Shown here: piece by piece, positions 18,885 to 26,750 of the stretch
How the letters are laid out: each line of letters begins with the position of its first letter
Position numbering within the stretch: position 1 is the stretch's first letter
Made by a program: the position numbers and the translations under genes
NCBI GenBank assembly: GCA_030146875.1
Contig: JASLAX010000021.1
Coordinates: 1-64,000 of the forward strand
Reading direction: 5' to 3'
DNA length: 64,000 bases
DNA from: Longimicrobiaceae bacterium
GTDB lineage: Bacteria; Gemmatimonadota; Gemmatimonadetes; Longimicrobiales; Longimicrobiaceae
The notes under the pieces: generated by a model
Databases searched by the model: none
Seen by the model: only the letters and a program-made list of their open reading frames with translations
What the model was told of the DNA's origin: nothing

Positions 18885-20239
18885 GCGAGCGCGGGCGGGG
18901 CGGACGTCGGGGAGGACCCGGGGGAGGACGCGGGGGTCCGCCGCCGCCGCGAAAGTCGAAGCCCCAGCCGATGCCGGCGGAGGAGGTGCGGATCGAGTCC
19001 ATCGCCGCCGGGGGCGAGGGCGTGGGCCGGCTGGAGGAGGGGATCGTCACCTTCGTGCACCGCACGGCGCCAGGCGACCTGGCGCTGGTGAGGCCGGTCG
19101 AGAAGCGCGGGCGCTGGAGCCGCTCGCGCCTGGTCCGCGTGATCGAGCCCTCGCCGGACCGGCGGGAGGCGCCGTGCCCGCACTACGAGCGCTGCGGCGG
19201 CTGCACGCTGGAGCACATGGTCTACCCGGCCCAGCTCCGGGCCAAGGCGCGCATCGTGGCGGACGCGCTGACGCGCATCGGCGGGCTGGCAGCCGAGCCG
19301 CCGGAGGTGGTGCCCTCGCCGCGGGAGCACCGCTACCGCAACCGCGTCTCCTTCGCGCTGCGGCGCCTGGGGGCGGGACGGGTCGCCGCGGGCTTCCACG
19401 CGCTGGGCGAGCCGGACGAGATCGTGGACCTGGACGGGTCGTGCCTGCTGCCGGAGGAGTCCATCGCCGCGGCGTGGGACGCGCTGCGGAAGGGATGGGG
19501 GCCGGACGCGCGGCTGCTCCCCTCGGGCGAGCGGCTGCGGCTGACGCTGCGCGCCAGCGCGCGCGGCGAGGTGTCGCTGCTGGTGGAGGGCGGCTTCACG
19601 CCGGGCAGGCCCGGGGAGCTGCTGGCCGCGGTCCCCGCGCTGACCGCCGTGTGGCACCGGCCGGGGCGTAGCGCGCCGGAGCTGGTGGCGGGCGCGCCCG
19701 GGCTGCCGGAGACGTGGGGCGACGAGGAGGTGGAGCTGAGCGGCGCCGCTTTCCTGCAGGTGAACCGCGCCGCGGCCGCGCTGCTGGAGGAGCACGTCTC
19801 CGCCGTCGTCGGCGACGTCGCGGGGCGGACGGTGGTGGACGCGTACTGCGGGGTGGGGATGCACGCGCGGCGGCTGGCGCGGGCGGGAGCCCGCGTGGTG
19901 GGGATCGAGCTGGACGAGCAGGCGGTGGAGGAGGCGCGGCGGGCGGCGCCGGCGGGAGCGGATTTCGTCGCGGGGCCGGTGGAGGCGCACATCGCCGCCC
20001 ACCTCCCGGCGGACCTGGTCATCCTCAACCCGCCCCGCGCGGGCGTGGACGAGGCGGTGACGGCGGCGCTGGCGGCCTCTCCCGCGGGGCGCATCGTCTA
20101 CGTCTCCTGCAACCCCGCCACGCTGGCGCGCGACCTCAAGCGCCTGGGCGACGTCTACCGCCTGGAGGGGGTTCGCTGCTTCGACCTGTTCCCGCAGACG
20201 GCGCACGTGGAGACGGTGGCCGTGCTGTCGCGGGCGTGA
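18881..20239 (+). CDS. RNA (uracil-5-)methyltransferase, RlmD/TrmA family
   Basis: 452 aa. An N-terminal basic Gly/Pro-rich stretch (1-32) is followed by a TRAM-like RNA-binding domain (about 33-92), then a 4Fe-4S motif C99-x5-C105-x2-C108 and a C-terminal SAM-methyltransferase domain. Motif I is VDAYCGVGMHARR (about 318), and the catalytic Cys is in VYVSCNPATLARDL (about 408). A Glu in HVETVAVL completes the active site. It makes m5U in 23S rRNA or tRNA; which base cannot be decided. GTG 18881 overlaps accC by 4 nt; ATG 18872 is an alternative. Confidence 0.87.
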   Translation: MSERGRGGRRGGPGGGRGGPPPPRKSKPQPMPAEEVRIESIAAGGEGVGRLEEGIVTFVHRTAPGDLALVRPVEKRGRWSRSRLVRVIEPSPDRREAPCPHYERCGGCTLEHMVYPAQLRAKARIVADALTRIGGLAAEPPEVVPSPREHRYRNRVSFALRRLGAGRVAAGFHALGEPDEIVDLDGSCLLPEESIAAAWDALRKGWGPDARLLPSGERLRLTLRASARGEVSLLVEGGFTPGRPGELLAAVPALTAVWHRPGRSAPELVAGAPGLPETWGDEEVELSGAAFLQVNRAAAALLEEHVSAVVGDVAGRTVVDAYCGVGMHARRLARAGARVVGIELDEQAVEEARRAAPAGADFVAGPVEAHIAAHLPADLVILNPPRAGVDEAVTAALAASPAGRIVYVSCNPATLARDLKRLGDVYRLEGVRCFDLFPQTAHVETVAVLSRA

Positions 20240-20258
20240 CGGCACGGGCGGACATGAA

Positions 20259-20296
20259 GAGCGGGGCCCCCGGCGAGATCGCCGGGGGCCCCGCTC
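20259..20296. terminator. Bidirectional terminator
   Basis: A perfect 18-bp inverted repeat (20259-20276/20279-20296) with a 2-nt loop lies between the methyltransferase gene (+) and the four small peptide genes (-). A short CTTCTC run follows on plus and CTCTTC on minus. Confidence 0.8.
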
Positions 20297-20335
20297 CTTC
20301 TCATCGCACCGGCAGTCGGCGGAAGGGCCGCCGCC

Positions 20336-20539
20336 TCAGCGGATGCAGGTCGCGTCGTCCGTGACCCGCAGGCAGACCTCGGTGAGGCCGGGCTCCGGCG
20401 GGGCGATGCCCTCCTTCTTCTCGCGCTTGCGCTCGGTGTCGGAGAGGTCGTCGGTGTCGTCCGTGATGTCCTGGACGGCCGGGCCCATGTAGGCGCTCTC
20501 GACCCGCAGGTCGTCCGTCGCGAGCCACATCTTGCTCAT
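20336..20539 (-). CDS. Small peptide with divergent leader (candidate RiPP precursor A)
   Basis: 67 aa, last of four same-strand small genes. The N-terminus SKMWLATDDLRVES is a diverged copy of the leader of the three genes upstream. The middle (about 24-50) is rich in Asp, Glu and Lys, and the C-terminal part has two Cys and several Thr (VCLRVTDDATC). An AGGAG ribosome-binding site lies six bases before ATG. It could be a precursor peptide or a degenerate member. No modification enzyme is adjacent. Confidence 0.6.
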   Translation of the reverse strand: MSKMWLATDDLRVESAYMGPAVQDITDDTDDLSDTERKREKKEGIAPPEPGLTEVCLRVTDDATCIR

Positions 20540-20624
20540 CTCGTGCTCCTTGCCGACAGGGGGGGCGCCCGGCGGCTGGCCGGCCGCATGCCGGCGGCCC
20601 GGTCGCCTCGTTCCGGCGCGCGGA

Positions 20625-20867
20625 TCAGTTGAGCCCGCAGTTCGCGACCTCGTACGTCGCGCACCCCGACAGGCTGTTGCACTCGGCGGCGCTGCAGCGA
20701 TCCGTGGCGCAGCCAGCCTCGGTCACGATGACGCCGCCACACTGGTTCTGGCAGCCGATGGGGGCGGACATGAAGCGGCCGTGAACGGTACCGCGCGCCC
20801 GGGGAACGCGCTCGGCTTCGAACGTCTCCACCCGCAGCGTCTCCAGCGACAGCTTCAGCTTGCGCAT
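20625..20867 (-). CDS. Cys-rich small peptide with conserved leader (candidate RiPP precursor B)
   Basis: 80 aa. The leader MRKLKLSLETLRVETFE and the second block RGTVHG are shared with its two upstream neighbours. The C-terminal half (about residues 33-80) has seven Cys with Ser/Thr between them (GCQNQC, GCATDRC, ECNSLSGC, NC), a layout suited to thioether or disulfide rings. GGGAGG precedes ATG by four bases. The pattern resembles precursor peptides annotated as pinensin- or lanthipeptide-like in related bacteria; that comparison is from memory and must be tested. Confidence 0.7.
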   Translation of the reverse strand: MRKLKLSLETLRVETFEAERVPRARGTVHGRFMSAPIGCQNQCGGVIVTEAGCATDRCSAAECNSLSGCATYEVANCGLN

Positions 20868-20973
20868 CTCGCCTCCCGATCAGGAATGACCTTCCGCCGG
20901 CAGGAAGACGCGGCGGGACCTCCATCGGATTTCCCGCCGCGTCTCTTCAGCCCGCCCGGGCGTTCCCGAGCGG

Positions 20974-21222
20974 CTACCAGAGGCAGACGGGCGGCTCCGA
21001 CGGGCAGAAGTTGCAGGTCTGCTCGTAGGTCAGCAGGCCCGGCTCGGTGAAGACGGGGCAGTCCGGCGTTCCCTCCGTGCGCGGGGCGTAGCCGGTGCCG
21101 TCGTCGATGGCGTTCTGGAGGTCCGCGGCGTTCGCGCGCACGGTGCCGCGGAGGGACGTGCCCTCGCCGGTGGCGAACGTCTCCACGCGCAGGTCGTCGA
21201 GCTTCAGGTGCAGCTTCCTCAT
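20974..21222 (-). CDS. Small peptide with conserved leader (candidate RiPP precursor C)
   Basis: 82 aa from ATG 21222. The leader MRKLHLKLDDLRVETF and RGTVRA match the neighbours. The C-terminal half has three or more Cys near the end (DCPVF, CNFCPSEPPVC) with Thr/Ser/Pro, so its putative core differs from that of gene B. A longer in-frame version starting at 21345 would add an unrelated basic segment and lacks a ribosome-binding site. CGGAG lies before ATG. Confidence 0.68.
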   Translation of the reverse strand: MRKLHLKLDDLRVETFATGEGTSLRGTVRANAADLQNAIDDGTGYAPRTEGTPDCPVFTEPGLLTYEQTCNFCPSEPPVCLW

Positions 21223-21387
21223 GGTCGGGCTCCGTGGAAGGTGTACGAGGGCGGGAGGTCGACGGGGACCGGTCACGACGCAGTTCGACCGTGCAGGCGT
21301 CGGAAGAGCGGCAGGCGAAGGAAAATTCCGTCGCTCGGGGATCACGACGCCGTTTCGTCGATCAGTGCATCGTCCGCGACGGCTGGA

Positions 21388-21636
21388 TCACGAGCCGCCT
21401 TCCACCCCGATGGGCAGTGCCCCCGGAAGGTTCATCGAGGGCAGCACCGGAGCGCAGCCGAAGTCCGTCTGGCAGCTCCCGATCGAGGCGCGGTAATCGT
21501 CGGACGTGATGACCACCCAGTCGTCCGTGCAGAGGTAGCTGTGGCCGCGGACCGTGCCGCGCCGTTCGGCCTCGCCCGTCGTCACCTCGAACGACTCGAC
21601 CCGCAGGCCCTCGAGGGACAGCTTCAGCTTGCGCAT
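21388..21636 (-). CDS. Small peptide with conserved leader (candidate RiPP precursor D)
   Basis: 82 aa from ATG 21636, the first of the four in transcription order. The leader MRKLKLSLEGLRVESFE and RGTVRGH are the best match to gene B. The C-terminal part holds three Cys (YLCTDD, SCQTDFGC) with Thr, Ser and Asp-rich spacing and ends in a Gly/Pro-rich tail. GGAGG lies five bases before ATG. Upstream on this strand is an AT-rich pocket (21725-21755) that probably holds the promoter, though I see no clean -35/-10 pair. Confidence 0.68.
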   Translation of the reverse strand: MRKLKLSLEGLRVESFEVTTGEAERRGTVRGHSYLCTDDWVVITSDDYRASIGSCQTDFGCAPVLPSMNLPGALPIGVEGGS

Positions 21637-21819
21637 CTTTCCTCCACGTCTGGGTTTGCAATCGTCCGGCGGTGTGCCGACGGACATCGGACGCACTGTG
21701 GTACGGCGGGATCACACCCGCGCACATTACGTCCTAAAAGGTGTTCGATACTGACCCGACGGCGGGCTGGCGTCAAGGGGCGCCATCGGTTCTTCCTCCT
21801 CCCGGCAGCGGGCGCGGGC

Positions 21820-21848
21820 TTGCGTCCGCGCGCGCTCCCCGGCACCTT
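21820..21848 (+). promoter_or_regulatory. Candidate promoter of the biotin carrier gene
   Basis: TTGCGT (21820-21825), 17 bp, CACCTT (21843-21848) followed by G, 46 bp before the gene. The -10 deviates from the TAnnTT form at its first base. Confidence 0.45.
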
Positions 21849-21894
21849 GACCGCCTCCCGACCGCGGCCGGAACTCCTCCACCGTCCTGAACAG

Positions 21895-22392
21895 ATGCGC
21901 TACTACGTCACCATCGGCGACCGCACCGTGGAGGTGGACCTGACCGGCGACACCCCGCGGGTGGATGGCGTGCCGGTGGACGCCGAGCTGATGTCGCTCC
22001 CGGGCACGCCGATGCGCACGCTGGTGGCGGACGGCCGCTCGCACACGCTGGTCGCGCACCCTGAGGAGCGCCGCGGGCGCTGGCGGATCGCCATGGGCGC
22101 CGCGCGGCTCACCGTGGACGCGGTCGACGAGCGCACCCGCGCCATCCGCGAGATGACCGACGGGGGAGAGGACGAGACGGAGAAGATCATCGTCGCCCCC
22201 ATGCCCGGCCTGGTGCTGAAGGTGGAGGTGGAGGTGGGGCAGGCCGTGAAGGCGGGGCAGGGAGTGGTGATCGTGGAGGCGATGAAGATGGAGAACGAGC
22301 TGAAGGCCCCCGCGGACGGCGTGGTCGCCCGGGTGGAGGTGCAGCCCGGGCAGACGGTGGAGAAGGGCGCCACGCTCGTCGTGCTGGAGTAG
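21895..22392 (+). CDS. Biotin carboxyl carrier protein of acyl-CoA carboxylase
   Basis: 165 aa. The C-terminal biotinyl domain (about residues 95-165) has the biotinylation site EAMKMENE, with the Lys as attachment point, and the flanking PMPGLVLKVEVEVGQAVKAGQ typical of the pyruvate/propionyl-CoA carboxylase type. The N-terminal 90 residues are a small beta domain found in biotin/lipoyl carrier proteins of this kind. It would shuttle carboxybiotin between the biotin carboxylase (17385) and the carboxyltransferase (2299). Confidence 0.9.
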   Translation: MRYYVTIGDRTVEVDLTGDTPRVDGVPVDAELMSLPGTPMRTLVADGRSHTLVAHPEERRGRWRIAMGAARLTVDAVDERTRAIREMTDGGEDETEKIIVAPMPGLVLKVEVEVGQAVKAGQGVVIVEAMKMENELKAPADGVVARVEVQPGQTVEKGATLVVLE

Positions 22393-22461
22393 GTCCCGCC
22401 GAACGGGAGAACCGGGCCCCGCCGCACCGCCTCCCTCCGCACCCACGCCGATGGACAGGGC

Positions 22462-24996
22462 ATGAACGGATCCATCCTCCGCCCCACCCCTCGCCCGTCG
22501 CCGCGCCTCCTCTGCGGCCTCCTCGCCGCCTCGCTCCTCGCCGCGTGCTCCACGTCCGGACGCGCCCCCGCCGCCCCGGCGCCCGCCGCAGCACCGGGAG
22601 CGAGGGCGACGACGGCGCCGTCCGGCAGCTTCGCCCAGCGCACGGCGGGCCTGCGGAGGCAGGACGGCCTCTTCCCCGTCTACTACGACGCGCGCGCCGG
22701 CAAGCTCCTGATGGAGGTGCGCCGCGTGGGCGAGGACTTCCTCTACCTGAACTCGCTCTCCACGGGGATCGGGTCGAACGCGCTGGGGCTGGACCGCGGG
22801 ACGCTCGGGCAGGAGGCGGTGGTGCGCTTCGAGCGCCACGGGCCGCGGCTGCTGCTGGTGGAGCGCAACACCGGCTTCCGCGCCGTGAACGCGCGCAACG
22901 CCGCGGAGACGCGCGCCGTGGAGGAGTCGTTCCCCACGTCGGTGCGCGGCGCCTTCGCCGTGCAGGCGGAGGACGGCGGGCGCGTCCTGATCGACGCGAC
23001 CGACTTCTTCCTGCAGGACGCGTTCGGCGTGGCGGGGCGGATCCGGCGTGCCTCGCAGGGCGACTTCCGGCTGGACCGCGAGCGCAGCGCCATCGACCCG
23101 GGCCGCACCAAGTCGTTCCCGAAGAATACGGAGGTGGAGGCGCTGCTCACCTGGGCGAGCGAGAACCCGGGTCCGGAGATCGTGCGCCACACGCCGGACG
23201 GGCGCTCGCTCTCCCTCCGCCAGCACCACTCGTTCGTGGAGCTTCCGCCGCCGGGGTACCGGCCGCGGGCGTTCGACCCCCGCGTGGGGGTGAACCCGCT
23301 GACGTTCTTCGACTTCTCCCAGCCGCTCACCGGCCGCTACGCGCAGCGCTGGGTCTCGCGCTGGCGCCTGGAGAAGAAGGACCCGGGCGCCGCGATGTCG
23401 GAGCCGGTGCGACCCATCGTGTACCACCTGGACCCCGGGATCCCGGAGCCGTACCGGACGGCGTTCCGCCAGGGCGCGGAGTGGTGGAACGAGGTATTCG
23501 AGGCCGCGGGGTTCATCGACGCCTTCCGCGTGGAGGACCTGCCGGAGGGCGTGGACCCCATGGACGCGCGGTACTCCGTCGTCCAGTGGGTGCACCGCAC
23601 CGATCCCGGCTTCTCCATCGGCCCCTCCTTCATGGACCCGCGCACCGGCGAGATCATCAAGGCCGCCGTGCGGATGGACTCCCACCGCTCGCTCACCGAC
23701 TACAACATCTTCGCGGGCACGCTGCCGACGGCGGTGGAGCCGGTGGGCGACTGGGTGGCGGCGCTGGACGGCGGGGTGGACGGGACGGAGTTCGCGCTGG
23801 CGCGGCGCCGGCAGCACGTGGCCCACGAGATCGGGCACACGCTGGGGCTGGCCCACAACTTCATCGCCTCCACGTACGGGCGCGCCTCGGTGATGGACTA
23901 CCCGGGGCCGCTGATCGAGCTTCGCGGCGGGCGCATCGACCTCTCCCGCGCCTACCGCGCGGGGCCGGGCGCCTACGACACGCTGGCCATCCGCTACGCC
24001 TACACGCCCTTCGCCACCCCGGCGGAGGAGGCGCGCGGCCTGCGCTCCATCGTGGAGGAGGGGATGCGCCGCGGGATCCGCTTCATGAGCGACCGCGACG
24101 CCGACGAGGGCGGGATGATGCCCGACGTGACCCGCTGGGCCCACGGCGGCGACCGCATGGCGGAGCTGGAGCGAACGATGGAGGTGCGCCGCTTTCTGCT
24201 GGACCGGTTCAGCATGGCCGCGGTGCGCCCCGGCGAGCCCATGTACCTGCTGAGCGAGCGCCTGGCGCCGGTCTACCTGCACCACCGCTACGCGCTGGAG
24301 GCGGCGGTCAAGGCGATCGGCGGGCTGGAGTACACCTTCGCGCTCGCCGGGGACCGCCAGGCGCCCGCCACGATCCTGGACCCCGCCGAGCAGCGGCGAG
24401 CCCTCGCCCTTCTGATCCGGGCCATCCAGCCGGACGAGCTGGCGATCCCCGAGCGGGTCGCGGCGCTGATCCCGCCGCCGCCGTACGGGTACTCGTCGAA
24501 CGCGCAGTCGTTCGCGTCGCCCGCGGGCGGGGCGTTCGACCCGCTGGCCGCGGCGCGGTCGCTCTCCGCCAGCGTTGTGGACGCCGTGCTGCACCAGGAG
24601 CGCGCCGCCCGCCTGGTCTCGTTCCACGCCCGCAACCCCGCCGCGCCGTCGCTGGACGAGGTGGCGGGGCGGCTGGTGGACGCCACGTGGGGCGCCGCGA
24701 CCCCGTCCGGCCCGCGCGACGCGGCCCTGCGGCGCGTGGCCCAGCGCGCGGTGCTCGACCGGCTGGTGGCCCTGGCCGCGGACCGGCAGGCGGTGCCGCA
24801 GGTCCGCGCCTCCGCCGAGCTTCAGCTCGTCCGCATCTCCGACCAGGTCCGCGCGCGCCGCTCGGCCGACGTGGCACAGCGGGCGCACGAGGAGCTGGCC
24901 GCGCGCGACATCCGGCGCTTCCTGGAGCGCCCCGCCAGCCCCACGGAGCCCAACCAGCCGCTCCCGCTCCCGCCCGGCACCCCCATCGGGAACTGA
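22462..24996 (+). CDS. Secreted zinc-dependent metalloprotease lipoprotein (DUF5117/DUF5118 type)
   Basis: 844 aa. A lipoprotein signal peptide ends at LLAAC (about residue 28), followed by an Ala/Pro linker. The middle region matches the DUF5117-type beta domain (GLFPVYYDARAGKLLMEV). The catalytic domain has the metzincin motif HEIGHTLGLAHN (H455, E456, H459, H465) and a downstream Met in SVMDYPGP. The protein should be exported and anchored in the envelope, acting on peptides or proteins outside; the substrate is unknown. It stands alone; the next frame starts in its stop codon (TGATG) but encodes only a remnant. Confidence 0.85.
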   Translation: MNGSILRPTPRPSPRLLCGLLAASLLAACSTSGRAPAAPAPAAAPGARATTAPSGSFAQRTAGLRRQDGLFPVYYDARAGKLLMEVRRVGEDFLYLNSLSTGIGSNALGLDRGTLGQEAVVRFERHGPRLLLVERNTGFRAVNARNAAETRAVEESFPTSVRGAFAVQAEDGGRVLIDATDFFLQDAFGVAGRIRRASQGDFRLDRERSAIDPGRTKSFPKNTEVEALLTWASENPGPEIVRHTPDGRSLSLRQHHSFVELPPPGYRPRAFDPRVGVNPLTFFDFSQPLTGRYAQRWVSRWRLEKKDPGAAMSEPVRPIVYHLDPGIPEPYRTAFRQGAEWWNEVFEAAGFIDAFRVEDLPEGVDPMDARYSVVQWVHRTDPGFSIGPSFMDPRTGEIIKAAVRMDSHRSLTDYNIFAGTLPTAVEPVGDWVAALDGGVDGTEFALARRRQHVAHEIGHTLGLAHNFIASTYGRASVMDYPGPLIELRGGRIDLSRAYRAGPGAYDTLAIRYAYTPFATPAEEARGLRSIVEEGMRRGIRFMSDRDADEGGMMPDVTRWAHGGDRMAELERTMEVRRFLLDRFSMAAVRPGEPMYLLSERLAPVYLHHRYALEAAVKAIGGLEYTFALAGDRQAPATILDPAEQRRALALLIRAIQPDELAIPERVAALIPPPPYGYSSNAQSFASPAGGAFDPLAAARSLSASVVDAVLHQERAARLVSFHARNPAAPSLDEVAGRLVDATWGAATPSGPRDAALRRVAQRAVLDRLVALAADRQAVPQVRASAELQLVRISDQVRARRSADVAQRAHEELAARDIRRFLERPASPTEPNQPLPLPPGTPIGN

Positions 24997-25163
24997 TGGG
25001 CGATCCGGCGGCTCCGCGCCGCCCGCGGGTCCGCCGCCTTCGGCTCCGTTTCATCCCGGAGAACACGCAGGCTGCCGCGTTCTATCGAACCCTCGGCTTT
25101 CGCAACACGGGTGAGGTGGAGGACGGGGAGATCGTGATGGAGCTGCGGGCGACGACCGGCTGA
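24996..25163 (+). pseudogene. 5'-truncated GNAT acetyltransferase remnant
   Basis: Only 55 codons. The last 36 residues match the C-terminal end of GNAT N-acetyltransferases: IPENTQAAAFYRTLGF followed by a strand with GEIVMEL. The acetyl-CoA binding motif and the N-terminal half are absent, and the first 19 residues are an Arg/Pro-rich run unlike the family. The frame begins in the stop codon of the protease gene, so it may still be translated by coupling, but it cannot be a working acetyltransferase. Most likely a deletion joined it to its present place. Confidence 0.65.
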
Positions 25164-25255
25164 CACTGTCGGCCCGTCTGGACGAAGAGCGAGGGGCGCG
25201 ACCCGGCTGGGTGGCGCCCTCTCCGTTCTCGCTTCCGTCCTCTCGTGCCCGGATG

Positions 25256-25329
25256 TATCGTAAGATATATCTTGACGCGTGCCGCATCGTGAGATATATC
25301 TCAGACACGATGTATCGTAAGATATATCT
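25256..25329 (+). promoter_or_regulatory. Triple operator repeat upstream of padR
   Basis: Three direct copies of a 17-bp unit, TATCGTAAGATATATCT or one close variant, lie at 25256-25272, 25285-25301 and 25313-25329, with 28-29 bp between starts. Each contains the palindrome AGATATATCT; copy 2 extends it to TGAGATATATCTCA. A promoter overlaps them: TTGACG (25272-25277), 17 bp, TATATC (25295-25300). Bound regulator would block RNA polymerase. PadR self-regulation is the obvious reading. Confidence 0.85.
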
Positions 25330-25373
25330 GGAGCGAGGGAGATGTGAGGCAGAACCCAGCACAGGAGGCGGTC

Positions 25374-25967
25374 ATGTTTCCAGGAATGCATCACTGCAGG
25401 CCGCCGGGGCGGGGCGGCGGAGGCGGGTGGGGCTGGGGCTTCGGGCCGCCGGGCGGGCCGCCGCCGCCGCCCGGGATGCCGTTCGGCGGGCGCGGGCCGG
25501 GACGCGGGCGCATGTTCGGCCACGGCGACCTGAAGTTCGTCGTGCTGCACCTGCTGGCGGACAAGCCACGCCACGGCTACGAGATCATCAAGGAGATGGA
25601 GGAGCGCTTCGGCGGCACGTACTCGCCGTCGCCCGGCATCATCTACCCCACGCTCTCGCTGCTGGAGGACCTCGGCTACGCGACGGCGCAGGTGGAGAAG
25701 GGGAACCGCAAGGTGTTCGAGATCACCGAGGAGGGGCGCGCGTTCCTGGAGGCGAACCGGGGGACGGTGGCCGACGTCCTGGGGCGCATGGAAGGCTTCG
25801 GCGCCCGCGTGCCCGGCCCGGCCATGGCGACCCTGGGGAAGTCGTTCGGCAACCTGCGCCGCGCCGCGCTCCAGGCCGCCATGCGCGCCGGCCGCGACGA
25901 GGCCGCGCTGAAGCGCATCAAGGAGATCCTGGAGCGCACCGCCCGCGAGCTGGACGGGGACAACTGA
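25374..25967 (+). CDS. PadR-family transcriptional regulator
   Basis: 197 aa. A Gly/Pro-rich, His/Arg-containing N-terminal stretch (1-48) is followed by the PadR winged helix: LKFVVLHLLADKPRHGYEIIKEMEERFGG and PSPGIIYPTLSLLEDLGY, then the wing and a C-terminal dimerisation helix (about 120-195). PadR proteins usually repress transporter or stress genes and themselves. ATG 25374 has an AGGAGG site with 5-nt spacing, and three operator copies lie directly upstream. No target transporter is adjacent; downstream is an independent promoter for the AhpD-like gene. Confidence 0.9.
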   Translation: MFPGMHHCRPPGRGGGGGWGWGFGPPGGPPPPPGMPFGGRGPGRGRMFGHGDLKFVVLHLLADKPRHGYEIIKEMEERFGGTYSPSPGIIYPTLSLLEDLGYATAQVEKGNRKVFEITEEGRAFLEANRGTVADVLGRMEGFGARVPGPAMATLGKSFGNLRRAALQAAMRAGRDEAALKRIKEILERTARELDGDN

Positions 25968-26118
25968 CGTCGAGGAGCGCACGGATTACGAGCCCGGTGT
26001 CGCGGCGGAGCGACGACGGCGGGCCGAGCACGGAGACGGTAGAGACGTGGCCCCCGGATGCGGACACGCGTCGGGGCCGCCCCCTCGTCCACGCGGACGG
26101 CGCGCGTCCGGCAGCGGG

Positions 26119-26148
26119 TTGCTGGGCTCGCGCGGCGCGGTCTACATT
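26119..26148 (+). promoter_or_regulatory. Promoter of the AhpD-like/SDR operon
   Basis: TTGCTG (26119-26124), 18 bp, TACATT (26143-26148) followed by G, 44 bp before the start codon. It fits the window-wide TAnnTTG form. Confidence 0.6.
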
Positions 26149-26192
26149 GCGACGTCCTCCGTCGGAAGGCCCCCACCTCGCGCGACTGCCGA

Positions 26193-26750
26193 ATGCCCCG
26201 CATCGACCCGATCGAGTACGACGCCGCCCCGGCGGACGCGCGCGCCGCGCACGACGAGCACCTGAAGGTCGCGCGCATCACCAACATGAAGCGCACGCTG
26301 CTCCGCTCGGTGCCGGCGTTCCGTGCGCTGATGGCCTGGTACCCGCTGCGGGACAACGTGCAGCCCTTCCTGGGCGAGCGGCTGACCACGCTGTTCGCGC
26401 ACGCGGTGTCGTCGGAGACGGACTGCCTGATCTGCTCCACGTTCTTCCGCCGCATCCTGATCGACTCGGGAGAGGACCCCGACCGGCTCGAGCTGGACGA
26501 GCGTGAGGCCGCCGTCGTCGCCTTCGGCCGCGGCCTGGCGGTGGCGCCGCACCGCGTGCCGGACGAGGTCTACCAGCGCGTGGCGGCGTACTTCACGGAC
26601 GAGCAGATGGTGGCACTCGTGGCGTTCGGGGCGCTGATGGTGGCGACGAACGTGGTGAACAACACGCTGCAGGTGCCCCTGGACGACTACCTTCAGCCCT
26701 ATCGCAAGCCCGCGCCGGCCGCGGCGGAAAGCCAGGAATCGCATGGGTGA
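26193..26750 (+). CDS. AhpD-like carboxymuconolactone decarboxylase-family protein
   Basis: 185 aa. The AhpD-type redox motif ExxCxxC is visible as E75-TD-C78-LI-C81 in a helix, and the remainder is all-helical as in the family. Such proteins reduce peroxides or peroxiredoxins, or have other thiol chemistry; the exact role is open. ATG 26193 follows a promoter whose -10 is at 26143-26148, so longer in-frame versions from 26058 are not credible. The last 8 nt overlap the SDR gene, forming a two-gene operon. Confidence 0.78.
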   Translation: MPRIDPIEYDAAPADARAAHDEHLKVARITNMKRTLLRSVPAFRALMAWYPLRDNVQPFLGERLTTLFAHAVSSETDCLICSTFFRRILIDSGEDPDRLELDEREAAVVAFGRGLAVAPHRVPDEVYQRVAAYFTDEQMVALVAFGALMVATNVVNNTLQVPLDDYLQPYRKPAPAAAESQESHG

